In this document: one piece after another, positions 16,718 through 26,560 of the stretch
Position numbering within the stretch: the first letter of the stretch is position 1
How the letters are laid out: each line of letters begins with the position of its first letter
Origin: Konateibacter massiliensis
Lineage (GTDB): Bacteria; Bacillota; Clostridia; Lachnospirales; Lachnospiraceae
DNA: 64,000 bases
Assembly (NCBI RefSeq): GCF_900184995.1
Contig: NZ_LT860099.1
Span: 1,889,931-1,953,930, forward strand
Direction: 5' to 3'
The notes under the pieces: generated by a model
The model's input: only the letters and a program-made list of their open reading frames with translations
Databases searched by the model: none
What the model was told of the DNA's origin: nothing
Made by a program: the position numbers and the translations under genes

Positions 16718-18436
16718 CTATAGGAAATCCAACAAGGTCTGCTTGATTATTTTACTGGATGCCGTGAGTGCGGCATTGTATGCCAGACTCGCTGCTTCCT
16801 GCTCAATCAAAACATCTGACAGCTCAACGCCGATGTTCTCCTCTGATAAGGTCTGTAGGTTCGTCTGCTGCTTTAATGCACGCTCCTCAATCAGAGCAAG
16901 GCGGCTCAACTTACTTCCCACTGCTGTAGAAGCATTGGATATATCCGCTGCATATCCCGCAAAATTCGTAATACTATCCTCTGCAAGCTTCTGAAGCTTG
17001 TCCTCTGCATAGGTGCATTCCTTTTCCACAGCATCAAGCATCGACTGGATATACTCTGTCTTGTCTGCATATTGGGAATCACTTAACATAGCTTCAAGCT
17101 TTTCTTTCTTTGTCTCTGCCGCAATTGACGCTTCCAACGCTGCAATCAAGTCATCTACGTCTCTTCCGATTGACTGGTCAAATACATTCTTTGCCTCGGT
17201 ATTTACTGTAATCGTCTGGTTAAAGTTAACCGTGTATTCGATGTTCTGTGCTACGCCTTCATTCACGTACTCTGCACCTGTCTCCAGATTTGTACAGTCA
17301 AAATAATGCTCCGGTCTCAACTCGCCTGCATTAAAACCTGTTTTCTCATAGGTAAAGCTGATTGCATCTTCGCCACAGCTTTGAAGTGACTGATATACTC
17401 CGGCACCCAAGATAAGTTCTCCGGTCTCTTTAATAAAAGTAATCCCGCCGGCAGCCGTATTCAAATACGTAGCGTCTTCTGAACCCGTCTCCAAGTTTAC
17501 TGCAGTTACCGGAATGGTGGCAGTTGCCGTAACTTTATTTCCGTCTACGGAATAGTTAAAGGTTCCTACCGTCGTTCCTAATGAATCGGTGATTGTGACA
17601 AGACCTGATGCATCTGTCGTAGCCGTATAAGGATCTCCTGATGTATCATTTCCTGTAACAGTGGCAGTTCCGTCTGCTTTCACCGTCACCTTTACACTTC
17701 CGGTAGCTGAACCTGTCACCGCAACAGTCAAACTCGTGCTGAGTGTACCGGAAGAAGAATAGGACACACTTGTCGGTCCGCTTGTATTTTCTGATAAATC
17801 ACTGTAAGAAAGGCGCAAACGATACAAAGTGTTGTTTTCAATTGTATTTGCATCATATTCTGTTGCTGTCGAAGTTAATATATCGTCAGCGTTTACATCC
17901 ACCGCACCGGATACATAGCTAATCTTTTCCACATCACTTCCGGAAAACTTCTCCGTAATACGGTAGCTCGCCGTAGTGCTTGCTGTTTGAAAGGAGAGTG
18001 ACATATTCGTCTTATATCCGGTCAACAAACTTCTGCCTGATACGTCGGCATTACCCTCATCATAAATCTGCTCACGAAGAGACTGATACTCATTGAGCAG
18101 CGTTTTTTTCTCATCCAGTGAATACTGACCGGAGGAAAGCTTAGATGCAAGCTCCTGAATTTTACTTACGCAGCTTTCAATATTTTCAAGTGCTGTCTGT
18201 GTACTTTCCAGCCAAGATTCTGCATCCGGTATGTTTTTTGAATAATACTGATTAATAGAACTTAAGCTGCTCTTCAAACGCAGTGCACGGATTGCTACAA
18301 CAGGATCTTCCGAGGCTCTCGTTATCTTCTGCTGAGTAGAAACCTGTGTGGAAATCTTATCATATAGTATCTTATTTGTATTTAAATTATTCAACGAATT
18401 ATTCGTCATTATCTTATTGGTAATTCTGATACCCAT
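16718..18436 (-). CDS. flgL: Flagellar hook-associated protein FlgL (HAP3)
   Basis: 572 residues, about twice the usual ~300. The ends are FlgL/flagellin-like: MGIRITNKIMTNNSLNNLNTNK with EDPVVAIRALRLKSSL near residue 42, and the C-terminal ELSDVLIEQEAASLAYNAALTASSKIIKQTLLDFL. Residues ~205-320 are an inserted Thr/Ser/Val/Gly-rich repeat-like beta domain (TVAVTGSATGSVKVTVKADGT), resembling bacterial Ig-like folds, exposed on the outside of the hook-filament junction. Located between flgK and fliW. Confidence 0.93.
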   Translation of the reverse strand: MGIRITNKIMTNNSLNNLNTNKILYDKISTQVSTQQKITRASEDPVVAIRALRLKSSLSSINQYYSKNIPDAESWLESTQTALENIESCVSKIQELASKLSSGQYSLDEKKTLLNEYQSLREQIYDEGNADVSGRSLLTGYKTNMSLSFQTASTTASYRITEKFSGSDVEKISYVSGAVDVNADDILTSTATEYDANTIENNTLYRLRLSYSDLSENTSGPTSVSYSSSGTLSTSLTVAVTGSATGSVKVTVKADGTATVTGNDTSGDPYTATTDASGLVTITDSLGTTVGTFNYSVDGNKVTATATIPVTAVNLETGSEDATYLNTAAGGITFIKETGELILGAGVYQSLQSCGEDAISFTYEKTGFNAGELRPEHYFDCTNLETGAEYVNEGVAQNIEYTVNFNQTITVNTEAKNVFDQSIGRDVDDLIAALEASIAAETKKEKLEAMLSDSQYADKTEYIQSMLDAVEKECTYAEDKLQKLAEDSITNFAGYAADISNASTAVGSKLSRLALIEERALKQQTNLQTLSEENIGVELSDVLIEQEAASLAYNAALTASSKIIKQTLLDFL

Positions 18437-18449
18437 CTGTTAAACCTCC

Positions 18450-20504
18450 TTATACCCCTGTCTCATTAATTAACTTGTCATATATTTCATTCATAACAGA
18501 AAGTAACTTAGCAGACAGATTATAAGCTTCCTGATATTTTACAAGGTTAACGCCCTCTTCGTCGCTGTCTACACCCGATACCGAAAGTCTCTGATTGCTG
18601 ACAGATTGTAAAAGAGTACTATATTTCTTGGCAAACGTTGTTGCCTTCTCACCATCTACCGAGCTGTCAGATGTGAGGCAAACCAAGAACTGCGTTGCAT
18701 TTCCACCTCTAAAGGACAGCGTAGCCGTATCACTTTGAACTTTAGCCAATGCAGTCAGAACATCTCCGCCTGTCGGGCTGTTCACATAATCAGTTGTTGT
18801 TCCAAGTAAATCCGGATTCGACAACATGGCGCTTGATACCTTTAAGTTTCCTGCTGTTAATCTATAATAGCTGTCATTGCTGTCGGTTCTCACCAACGAG
18901 TAATTATCTGCATCTTTTCCTACAAGTGAACTACTTACTTCTCCTTTAATCTGATATGTGTAAGTATTTGTTGCCTGATTATAAGTGTAGCTTTCATAAT
19001 CATATTCTACACCATTGATATAGACACTGCCCGTCGCCTGCGGTGTAGCTGTCTCATCGTTATTTGACGCAATTTGTACGGCTGTCGTGTTTGTAGCACT
19101 GTCATATGCCGCCACATCAGTTACCGCACCGGATAAGGCAAAGTCAAATTCACTTCCCGTAACAGAGGTTCCTGTATAGAGAATACCGCCTACATTGCCG
19201 GAAGAATTAAAGCCGGTTACCAGAACACTATTAACCGCTTCCGCAAAGCTTCTTGCAAATTCATTAATCTGAGACATATAATAAGGAATTCCACAGTAGT
19301 CTACGCTTTTTCCGACAGAAGCATTTTTCCCAACCAAATCCGCAGGTACGGAATCCGGGTCGCTCATCGTAAATGTATATTCATATTGACCGGTAGCCTC
19401 ATTATAAGTAGCCGAGAAGGAATCATAGCTGTATTCCTTTGTTCCCAGTTTGATTGTTCCTGCATCATTTAAGTTAATCTGGTTTAAATTTGCATAAGTG
19501 GTGCTGGTAATCGTTACAGTCGCAATTCCGGTACCTGCGGCATTGGTTGTTGTACTTGCAATCTTTCCGCTGAAGTTATTTCCGTTATTACCATCTCTTA
19601 AATCAATAAGTGCTTTCAATTTACCGCTGGAACCAGACGCCAAAACATTGAACTGATTTCCGTTTTCCCACTTGATATCATAAAGTCCGTCCACATCAGA
19701 CTGATTTACTTTTTCCTCACGCGCCACACAAGTCAACTGATTGTAGCCGTCGTTGTCAACCAACGTCTGACCGCAGATTGTAACCCTATAGTCCGTCGCC
19801 CCTGTTTTGTAACCAAGAGAGCTTTTGATATCTGTCTCTGTTACCTCCACCGGAACAATTTCAGACAGCTCATCAATCAAAAGCGCTCTCTGGTCTCTCA
19901 GGGAATTCGCATTTCCGCCTGCAAGCTCAGATATGTTAATCTGCTGGTTTAAGCTGTATATTTCCTGCGCAATACTATTAATCTTGTCAATATATGTCTT
20001 TACCTCTTCGTTCAAATCCTCCTGAATCTTCTCAAGATTGGTGGACAAATCATTGAAGTAGTCTGCCAGAGTCTGCGCATCGTTTACGAACTGTGTCAAT
20101 GTGGTTGTTTCAGGATTCTTTGCCGCTTCATTCAAAGTGTTAAAGAACGTGGACAACGCACTTGTATAGCCGGAGGTCTTATCTGTCTCCTTAAACACAT
20201 ATTCAAGCTGTTCCATATAATAATTCTTTGTACTATATTCACCGTAGCCTGTATTGGTGTTCCAGTATTTTTTGTCGTAGTAGCTGTCTCTGATCTGAAT
20301 AATGTCCGTCGCCACTACACCGGTACCAATCTGTCCGTATGTGGTGTAAGACCTGAGCGCCTCAGATGCACTCTGCTTTACCTGCTGTCTTGTATATCCG
20401 TTTGTCTCTATATTGGCAATGTTATTGCCCGTTGTATTAATCGCTGCCTGATATGTATATAAACCAGAAGTAGCTACCGTTAATCCTAAAAATGTTGATG
20501 GCAT
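18450..20504 (-). CDS. flgK: Flagellar hook-associated protein FlgK, paralogue 1
   Basis: 684 residues. N-terminal rod/hook signature (TSGLYTYQAAINTTGNNIANIETNGYTRQQV) and C-terminal HAP1 helix (DEEGVNLVKYQEAYNLSAKLLSVMNEIYDKLINETGV) are complete. The middle carries a long beta-rich insert (about residues 330-560) with two similar submodules ending in YxYxFTMSDP... and YTYQIKGEVS... Second HAP1-type protein encoded in tandem with the next gene; it directly precedes flgL, so it is probably the one contacting FlgL. Confidence 0.93.
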   Translation of the reverse strand: MPSTFLGLTVATSGLYTYQAAINTTGNNIANIETNGYTRQQVKQSASEALRSYTTYGQIGTGVVATDIIQIRDSYYDKKYWNTNTGYGEYSTKNYYMEQLEYVFKETDKTSGYTSALSTFFNTLNEAAKNPETTTLTQFVNDAQTLADYFNDLSTNLEKIQEDLNEEVKTYIDKINSIAQEIYSLNQQINISELAGGNANSLRDQRALLIDELSEIVPVEVTETDIKSSLGYKTGATDYRVTICGQTLVDNDGYNQLTCVAREEKVNQSDVDGLYDIKWENGNQFNVLASGSSGKLKALIDLRDGNNGNNFSGKIASTTTNAAGTGIATVTITSTTYANLNQINLNDAGTIKLGTKEYSYDSFSATYNEATGQYEYTFTMSDPDSVPADLVGKNASVGKSVDYCGIPYYMSQINEFARSFAEAVNSVLVTGFNSSGNVGGILYTGTSVTGSEFDFALSGAVTDVAAYDSATNTTAVQIASNNDETATPQATGSVYINGVEYDYESYTYNQATNTYTYQIKGEVSSSLVGKDADNYSLVRTDSNDSYYRLTAGNLKVSSAMLSNPDLLGTTTDYVNSPTGGDVLTALAKVQSDTATLSFRGGNATQFLVCLTSDSSVDGEKATTFAKKYSTLLQSVSNQRLSVSGVDSDEEGVNLVKYQEAYNLSAKLLSVMNEIYDKLINETGV

Positions 20505-20520
20505 TTATTTTCCCCTCCTA

Positions 20521-22335
20521 TCAGCTTGCTAATGACACAATGATGTGTTCCAACATCTCGCTGACTACATTCATATAACGAGAAGCTGCATTGTATGCAT
20601 TTTGATATTTAATCATGTTACTAAGCTCTTCGTCAGATGAAACACCGATTACCATCTGTCTGTCATCGTCAAACCCTGTCGCCGTTGTCTCCAGTGAATC
20701 GGAAATACTCTTATAGACAGAGCCCAGATTTCCGACTGATGTGTAGAGCTTAGAGTAGTAATCCTGAAATGTAGCTTTTGACGTTGCATTCGGATTGAGC
20801 GCCACAAGCTTCTCACTCCAAACATTGTACAATGCCTGTCCCTTTTCAAAATCAACCGAGCCGTTTGCAGTATAAAGCGGTAATTTTCCTACATCGGTTA
20901 AAACTTCTGAATTAACTTCCAAGTTATCCAGTGTGTACAGCGTCTTCGGGTTGCTAGGATCTTCTTCATTGTAAACATAAAGCTTCTCCCCCGCAGCGTT
21001 TGTATACACGGTATAGCGTTCTGTTCCTGCTCTGGAAAACAGCTCTGTTCCGATTGTTCCGTCAGCTGATTGTCCGCAGTTTTCCTGATCAAGCACCTTG
21101 TAAGTGCCCGCCGCAAGAACATTACCGTCCGCGTCGGTCCATGTCTCGGTTGCATCCACTGTCTGCGATATGTTCGGAGACAAAATATCATTAATCGCCG
21201 TTACAATTGTATGTATCAACTGGTCAAATTCTGCCATTGTATTTGTCATACCAGACATTGCCGTAAAGGTGTTGTAATAATTTGTTGCAGCTGCATAGGC
21301 TTTCTTTCCGTCCGTGTAAACCGCCTCACTTGCGTCGCAAGCATTCCCGTATTTATCCCAGCTGCCTGTTGCCCAAGTTCCGTCTGAATTCTGATAACTG
21401 GACGAAACCGGTATCTTCGTATAAGTAGCTACGTCGCTTCCTCTTTGTAAAACAAGCGCCTTTAATTTTCCGACATCCGTGTCTGTATCCGTTGAAATTG
21501 CACGACTCATATCAAAGACCGCAGCGTTTTTATAGCTGACCCATGTAGGAGTAGCAAAACCAGTCTCTCCATCCACCGTATAACCTAATTCTGCCAGATA
21601 GCCCTCACCCACCAACTGATTGCTTTCCGCTCTCACCGTAACAATTCCGTTGGAATCTTCTGAGTAGCTGATATTAATCAGTCCGGCAAGCTCATCCAGA
21701 GCAAGGTTTCTTGTATCGCGAAGGTCATTTGCATTCTCTACACCCCCGGATTCTATCCCGGATATTTGTTTATTTAATTCGTAAATCGTGCTGGCAAGCT
21801 CATTAATCCTGTCAACCGTATCGATAATCTGATCATTCAAACTGTTTTGATATTCTTTTAATAAATCATATACATTCTGCGCATCCTCCAAAAAGGAAAC
21901 TGACCTCTGTTTTAACAAGGTCTGATAGGATGTATCATCCGGCTGCCCCGCTAACTGATTGAATGCCTCGTTCAGGTTGTCCAACGAATCGCTGAACTCC
22001 GAACCTCCTAATGTTCCCAATATGGATTCAATTTCATAATAAGCACTATAGCCTACAGCATAAAAATTGGCTCTTCCGGATTCTAACCGGTAAGCCATAT
22101 CTAAAAAGGTATCTCTTACCTGTCGTACCTGTGCAACAGTTGTGCCGATACCAACCTGCTGCTGGCTTACAGCACCGTACTTAATCGTATTATATAATGT
22201 ATCTGATTGTACAACCTGTTGTCTTACATAACCTGTCGTTCCGATATTCGCCAGGTTGTGCGCGGTTGTATTTAATGCATTCTGACTCGCTTGTAAGCCA
22301 GAAACACCAATGTATAGGCTGCCCATTCCACCCAT
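20521..22335 (-). CDS. flgK: Flagellar hook-associated protein FlgK, paralogue 2
   Basis: 604 residues. N-terminus GSLYIGVSGLQASQNALNTTAHNLANIGTTGYVRQQVV and C-terminus SDEELSNMIKYQNAYNAASRYMNVVSEMLEHIIVSL are HAP1-type, distinct from the neighbouring paralogue; the middle (about 280-480) has aromatic-rich beta segments unlike the other copy. It is the first of the two in transcription order, 16 bp before paralogue 1, after flgN. Two different FlgK-type proteins in one operon is a known but not universal arrangement in this family. Confidence 0.93.
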   Translation of the reverse strand: MGGMGSLYIGVSGLQASQNALNTTAHNLANIGTTGYVRQQVVQSDTLYNTIKYGAVSQQQVGIGTTVAQVRQVRDTFLDMAYRLESGRANFYAVGYSAYYEIESILGTLGGSEFSDSLDNLNEAFNQLAGQPDDTSYQTLLKQRSVSFLEDAQNVYDLLKEYQNSLNDQIIDTVDRINELASTIYELNKQISGIESGGVENANDLRDTRNLALDELAGLINISYSEDSNGIVTVRAESNQLVGEGYLAELGYTVDGETGFATPTWVSYKNAAVFDMSRAISTDTDTDVGKLKALVLQRGSDVATYTKIPVSSSYQNSDGTWATGSWDKYGNACDASEAVYTDGKKAYAAATNYYNTFTAMSGMTNTMAEFDQLIHTIVTAINDILSPNISQTVDATETWTDADGNVLAAGTYKVLDQENCGQSADGTIGTELFSRAGTERYTVYTNAAGEKLYVYNEEDPSNPKTLYTLDNLEVNSEVLTDVGKLPLYTANGSVDFEKGQALYNVWSEKLVALNPNATSKATFQDYYSKLYTSVGNLGSVYKSISDSLETTATGFDDDRQMVIGVSSDEELSNMIKYQNAYNAASRYMNVVSEMLEHIIVSLAS

Positions 22336-22359
22336 CGTTCGTCACCTCATCATACTTTC

Positions 22360-22875
22360 TTATTGTTTCGCATCAAAGCCGCTTGTATTAATAAGTACGT
22401 CTCCTTTGTTATAGGCATCCTTGCCATAATTAGCTGTTTCTGGTGCTTTTCTCATACTTTGGTACAGACTTATCTCAAATCCGACCATCTCCAGAGAATG
22501 TTCTAACAGCATTTGATTATTCTCATTGATTGCCGCCATCATCCTAACCGTCTCACCTAGCTTATCATGCAGCTCGGCAAGCCTTTCTTGTTCTGTCGGC
22601 TGACCCTTCAGCATCTCAATGATAGTTCTCAGCTTTAGTTCTTCAACATCCTTGTTGAACACGATTGCAATATCTTTCATTACTTCTGCTCTGGTTTGCT
22701 CCAACTGCTGGATGTTCTCCACAATCGGCTGCTCCCGTTCCGTAATTTCATGTAGTTTTTCAATGTTTCCCTCTACAATTATGGTTGTCTTTTCCTTGGA
22801 TAGTTCAATCAGCTGCTCATATGCGCTATCTTCTTTCTCTAAGACATCCATCAAAGTTTCCATTAAACTTGCCAC
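22360..22875 (-). CDS. flgN: Flagellar export chaperone FlgN
   Basis: 171 residues, all helical (MASLMETLMDVLEKEDSAYEQLIELSKEKTTIIVEGNIEKLHEITEREQPIVENIQQLEQTR), matching the FlgN family in length and in the LxxEREQPxVxNIxxLE segment near residue 48. It binds FlgK and FlgL for export. It lies between flgM and the first flgK. Confidence 0.93.
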   Translation of the reverse strand: MASLMETLMDVLEKEDSAYEQLIELSKEKTTIIVEGNIEKLHEITEREQPIVENIQQLEQTRAEVMKDIAIVFNKDVEELKLRTIIEMLKGQPTEQERLAELHDKLGETVRMMAAINENNQMLLEHSLEMVGFEISLYQSMRKAPETANYGKDAYNKGDVLINTSGFDAKQ

Positions 22876-22915
22876 TTGACATCCTCATTTCATTTTCTAA
22901 TTCCGTTTTACCGGT

Positions 22916-23194
22916 TTAGTACATAAGTTTCTCATAGCTTGCAATCACCTTACTTGCAAAATCATCTGCACTTACATTGTAATCACCTGACTGAATTTGA
23001 GATTTTATATTATTTACCAGTTCTTCCCGCACATCATCGGCTTCTGCCACTGCTTTTTTCGCAATCTGGTAATCAAGACCTTTTTGTGAAATTTCTAACT
23101 GGTCGTTCTTGCCTTTCGGTGCTGTCTGCTGTACATTCTTTGTCTTCTCTGTATTGTAAATCTGGCTTATTTGATTATAGGCTTCTATACGCAT
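22916..23194 (-). CDS. flgM: Anti-sigma-28 factor FlgM
   Basis: 92 residues; N-terminal MRIEAYNQISQIYNTEKTKN is disordered and the C-terminal part (LEISQKGLDYQIAKKAVAEADDVREELVNNIKSQIQSGDYNVSADDFASKVI) is the conserved sigma-28 binding region. First gene of the operon, directly downstream of a perfect sigma-28 promoter, so it forms a negative feedback loop on its own transcription until the hook is complete and FlgM is exported. Confidence 0.95.
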   Translation of the reverse strand: MRIEAYNQISQIYNTEKTKNVQQTAPKGKNDQLEISQKGLDYQIAKKAVAEADDVREELVNNIKSQIQSGDYNVSADDFASKVIASYEKLMY

Positions 23195-23235
23195 AATAAC
23201 ACTCCTTTCTGCATTTCAAATAATTCTTACTATAT

Positions 23236-23262
23236 TTATCGGCCGTTTGATTTAATACTTTA
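23236..23262 (-). promoter_or_regulatory. Consensus sigma-28 promoter of the flgM operon
   Basis: On the minus strand TAAA, exactly 15 bp, GCCGATAA: a perfect match to the sigma-28 (FliA/SigD) consensus, about 40 bp upstream of the flgM start codon. It should drive flgM-flgN-flgK-flgK-flgL-fliW-csrA and onward. Confidence 0.92.
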
Positions 23263-23295
23263 GGTTTTTTTTAATTTTATTTTAAGAAATCACTA

Positions 23296-23329
23296 AAAAC
23301 GGCTCTGCTAGCACCGCAGAGTCGTTTTA
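23296..23329 (-). terminator. Terminator after the GH42 beta-galactosidase gene
   Basis: On the minus strand AAAACGACTCTGC and GCAGAGCCGTTTTT form a hairpin with a T-rich end, just after the beta-galactosidase stop and before the flgM promoter. It insulates the flagellar operon from the sugar operon. Confidence 0.75.
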
Positions 23330-23339
23330 TGTAAACCAG

Positions 23340-25373
23340 TTATTTTACTTTTTTTAATATAACAGTTGCAAAGCTTTCAAGCTTTTCATTTTCCTCGCCA
23401 TAAATAATCTTATATTCTCCAAGCGGCAGTTCCATGTTCACCGACTCTCTGTTAAAATTCTGGACAAAGAGATACATCGCCGCTTCAGATTCCCTTGTCG
23501 TCACCTCGACTCCTCTTGGGATATCAGAAATCGGTACTTCCAGCTTTTCCTCTCTGACCACCGCCTGAACAAGGTCATCGTAAAAAGCGCCTTCCATATC
23601 TGCACAGATGTAGTACGCCTTTCCTTTTTTGTATTCATTGCAAGTCAGAACCGGGAGCCCCTTGTAAAAATCATCTTCGTACTCCATAAGCACCTTTGCA
23701 TCGGACACTCTCACCAGCTCGCACAGGTTTTTACAAGTGTAGCGTTTATGCAAAGCAAGCGCATTGTTTTCTACAGGAACTCCGGCATTTTCCTCACCGT
23801 CATACAATCCATCAATCTCCGTACTTCTCAGACCAAATACATCCATAAGTCCGTTTGGTGTACCGCCCAAGAAACAAGAATCGGTATCGTCCACAATTCC
23901 TGACCAGAATGTCATTATTGCAATTCCGCCATTCTCTACAAAACTCTTTATTTTGTCAGCAATTCCGGCACGAAACAGATAGAGCATCGGAATGAGCACG
24001 ATACGATAGGCCTCCAAATCATCCTCCATATCGATGATATCGACATCCAATCCTTGTCTTCGAAGTGCCCCATACATTTTGTCCGCAGTTTCCTTGTAAG
24101 GCATCCCGATATTTCTCGGTCCCTGTGAGTCTGTAATTGCCCATCTGTTTTCCGTATCATACAAAAGTGCTGCCTTTGGATATTGCATCGTTCCCTTCAA
24201 CTCGGAAAGAGCTGCCATATCCTTTCCGATGCGGCACACCTCTTGATAAACCCTCGTATCTTCACCGCCATAGTGGTCAATCACTGCACCGTGGAACTTT
24301 TCTGAGGCTCCCCTGCTCTGTCTCATCTGGAAATAGAGCACGCTGTCAGAGCCGTGCGCAATCGCCTGCATGGATGCAGCGTGCAGCATGCCGGGTTTTC
24401 TCAGCTTACTTACGTCCTGCCAGTTCGTGGAAGACGGGGAGGATTCCATAAGCAGGAACGGCTTTTTCAAAAGACTCCTCATAAAATCATGCTGAAGTGC
24501 CGCATCCAGCGCCACGTCTGTCTCCGGTCCTCTGTGCCATTCCGGATAGCTGTCCCAAGAAGAAAGTTCAATGACATCCTTAAATTTTCTATAATTTAAC
24601 CCTTCATAATCTCCTATAAAATTAACGGTAACCGGTTGCCGACAACCACCGTCGTACATTGCTCGTTTTTCCTCTGCGACAAAGTCAACGGTCTGTGCCG
24701 TCACAAAGCGTTTCCAATCGAGGCTCAGCGCATGCAGCAGCATTTCGCCGTTTGGAGACGGGCTTTCAATCTGGTCAAAGCTTTGGTAGGTATGGCTCCA
24801 GAATGTGGTGTTCCATCTCTTGTTCAGCTCGTCTATCGTCCCATAGCGTTCCTTCAGCCATTCTCTAAACTGCTCCTGACAAAGCGGGCAATGACAGTCT
24901 CCAATGTACTCATTTGAGAGATGCAGCGCCAAAACACCCGGATGACTGCCGATTTCTTTTGCCAAAACCATATTTATCTCTCGTACCTTCCTGCGGTACG
25001 CAGGTGAGGTATAACAGTGATTTTGGCGTCCGCCAAAGAGGTTTCTCTCACGCTTTTCATTCACACGCAAAACCTCTGGATAGCGTTTTGCCAGCCATTG
25101 CGGTCTTGCCCCGGAAGGAGTGCCAAGTATTGTATAAATTCCGTTTTTGTACATCTTGTCAACTATGTTGAGAAGCCAGCCTGTTTCGTATTTTCCTTCC
25201 TCCGGCTCAAGCTTGCTCCACGCGAACATTCCCATTGTCACAAGATTGATTTCTGCCTTTAGAAAAAGCTCCAAATCCTTTTCCAGTATCTCCGGAAATT
25301 CCAGCCATTGCTCCGGATTGTAGTCACCGCCGTGTAGCAGCTTATCAAGTTTTATTTCTGTATTCATTTCCAT
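23340..25373 (-). CDS. Beta-galactosidase, glycoside hydrolase family 42
   Basis: 677 residues, intracellular (no signal peptide). GH42 features: HGGDYNPEQW at residues 14-23, acid/base Glu155 in LHLSNEY, nucleophile Glu310 in LLMESSPS, and the zinc-binding cysteine cluster CHCPLC at about 160-165. The trimerisation domain and C-terminal beta domain follow. It hydrolyses terminal beta-galactosides, likely short galacto-oligosaccharides or plant galactan fragments. It follows the LacI gene by 26 bp, forming a two-gene operon. Confidence 0.93.
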   Translation of the reverse strand: MEMNTEIKLDKLLHGGDYNPEQWLEFPEILEKDLELFLKAEINLVTMGMFAWSKLEPEEGKYETGWLLNIVDKMYKNGIYTILGTPSGARPQWLAKRYPEVLRVNEKRERNLFGGRQNHCYTSPAYRRKVREINMVLAKEIGSHPGVLALHLSNEYIGDCHCPLCQEQFREWLKERYGTIDELNKRWNTTFWSHTYQSFDQIESPSPNGEMLLHALSLDWKRFVTAQTVDFVAEEKRAMYDGGCRQPVTVNFIGDYEGLNYRKFKDVIELSSWDSYPEWHRGPETDVALDAALQHDFMRSLLKKPFLLMESSPSSTNWQDVSKLRKPGMLHAASMQAIAHGSDSVLYFQMRQSRGASEKFHGAVIDHYGGEDTRVYQEVCRIGKDMAALSELKGTMQYPKAALLYDTENRWAITDSQGPRNIGMPYKETADKMYGALRRQGLDVDIIDMEDDLEAYRIVLIPMLYLFRAGIADKIKSFVENGGIAIMTFWSGIVDDTDSCFLGGTPNGLMDVFGLRSTEIDGLYDGEENAGVPVENNALALHKRYTCKNLCELVRVSDAKVLMEYEDDFYKGLPVLTCNEYKKGKAYYICADMEGAFYDDLVQAVVREEKLEVPISDIPRGVEVTTRESEAAMYLFVQNFNRESVNMELPLGEYKIIYGEENEKLESFATVILKKVK

Positions 25374-25399
25374 TTTTGTTCTCCATATCTTCTTATCGC

Positions 25400-26416
25400 T
25401 TACATTGTAGAATCTTTTATTAAAACATTGTAGCCAAGTGTCAGCTTATCATAATCTGCGTTTTTGTTCATGGCATCTAACAGCTTCTTGGAAGCAACGC
25501 CTCCCATCTCTGTTACGTCAAACTCAAGGCAGGTCACAGACGGATAGCAGTTTGCCAGCAATCTGCTGCCGTAGCAGGAAGCAACTTTTACATCCTGCGG
25601 AATTCTTACCTTGCTCTTATGCAGAGCATTCACCACACTCAGGCAGATATTATCGTCAAGGCATAAAATACACTCAACGCCCTTTTCCAAAAGCTCTGCC
25701 ACATCTTTTTCCACGACCGAGGGATAAACTGCTCCCGTATAGAGCAAATCTTCGTCCAGCAATGCTCCGGCTTCCCGGTACGCCTCCCTGATGCCCTTCA
25801 AACGGCTCTGGGTTACAATATGTCCGCCATCACCGCAAACGCAGGCGATTTTCTTAATATTCATCCGTAGCAGTACGGATGCCAAATCCTTGCAGCCACC
25901 CTCCTGATCAAAATCTACCTGGATAACATTTTCTTCTGCCCAGCTTCCGATTACAACAAAGGGAACGTTTTGTTTTTGCAGATAGCGTATTGCCAAATCA
26001 TCCTCCATTGTTCTGGTCAGGATTGCTCCATCTATTTTATGCTGCTCTACTAAAGCCTTTAACTCCTGTATGTTGGCAGAGGTAGCCTTCACAATCATTA
26101 CACCGTAGCCCCATGCCGAAAAACTATCATAGATGCTCAGCAAAATTTCCTGAAAATAAGGTGTTGCCGCATGTCCTGTCTCTCCGGGCAAAAGTACACA
26201 AATATTTTTCGATTTTTTCTCTGTTTTTTCATTTGTATTCGGTACCAAATGATGCTCCTCCAAAAACTGGAATACCCTGTTTTTTGTTTCCTGCCCAATC
26301 CGTCCCTTTCCTGAAATGGCGCGAGAGACGGTCGTAGGCGACATTTCTAGTTCCTTGGCTATTTCTTGTATTGTAATTCGTTCATATCCGTTCTCTTTCC
26401 CACACTGAAACTTCAT
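25400..26416 (-). CDS. LacI/GalR family transcriptional regulator
   Basis: 338 residues: N-terminal helix-turn-helix (ITIQEIAKELEMSPTTVSRAISGKGRIGQETKNRV, residues ~14-48) and a periplasmic-binding-protein-like effector domain (from NICVLLPGE, with ILTRTMEDD and CILCLDDNICLSVVNAL). It probably represses itself and the downstream beta-galactosidase until a galactoside is present. Its own promoter region carries a TGCGCAACCAATTTGG sequence that could be the operator. Confidence 0.93.
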   Translation of the reverse strand: MKFQCGKENGYERITIQEIAKELEMSPTTVSRAISGKGRIGQETKNRVFQFLEEHHLVPNTNEKTEKKSKNICVLLPGETGHAATPYFQEILLSIYDSFSAWGYGVMIVKATSANIQELKALVEQHKIDGAILTRTMEDDLAIRYLQKQNVPFVVIGSWAEENVIQVDFDQEGGCKDLASVLLRMNIKKIACVCGDGGHIVTQSRLKGIREAYREAGALLDEDLLYTGAVYPSVVEKDVAELLEKGVECILCLDDNICLSVVNALHKSKVRIPQDVKVASCYGSRLLANCYPSVTCLEFDVTEMGGVASKKLLDAMNKNADYDKLTLGYNVLIKDSTM

Positions 26417-26428
26417 CCTTTACCTCCG

Positions 26429-26444
26429 CCAAATTGGTTGCGCA
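26429..26444 (-). promoter_or_regulatory. Candidate LacI-type operator upstream of the lacI-GH42 operon
   Basis: The minus strand reads TGCGCAACCAATTTGG between the promoter and the regulator start codon. It shares TGCGCAA with the better operators at 63144-63163. Only half-symmetric, so tentative. Confidence 0.35.
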
Positions 26445-26482
26445 TTTTTATTTATTGCGTTATTTTTTTGCGCCGTAATGCT

Positions 26483-26511
26483 ATTTTATCATAGTTTGTT
26501 TTAAATGAAAA
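26483..26511 (-). promoter_or_regulatory. Probable sigma-A promoter of the lacI-GH42 operon
   Basis: On the minus strand TTTTCA, 17-bp spacer, TAAAAT, about 65 bp upstream of the regulator. The -35 box is poor, the spacing ideal. Confidence 0.5.
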
Positions 26512-26560
26512 CTCTAAATTATATACAAACTTCTCAGCTTTCTCTTGTCTGATTTACACA

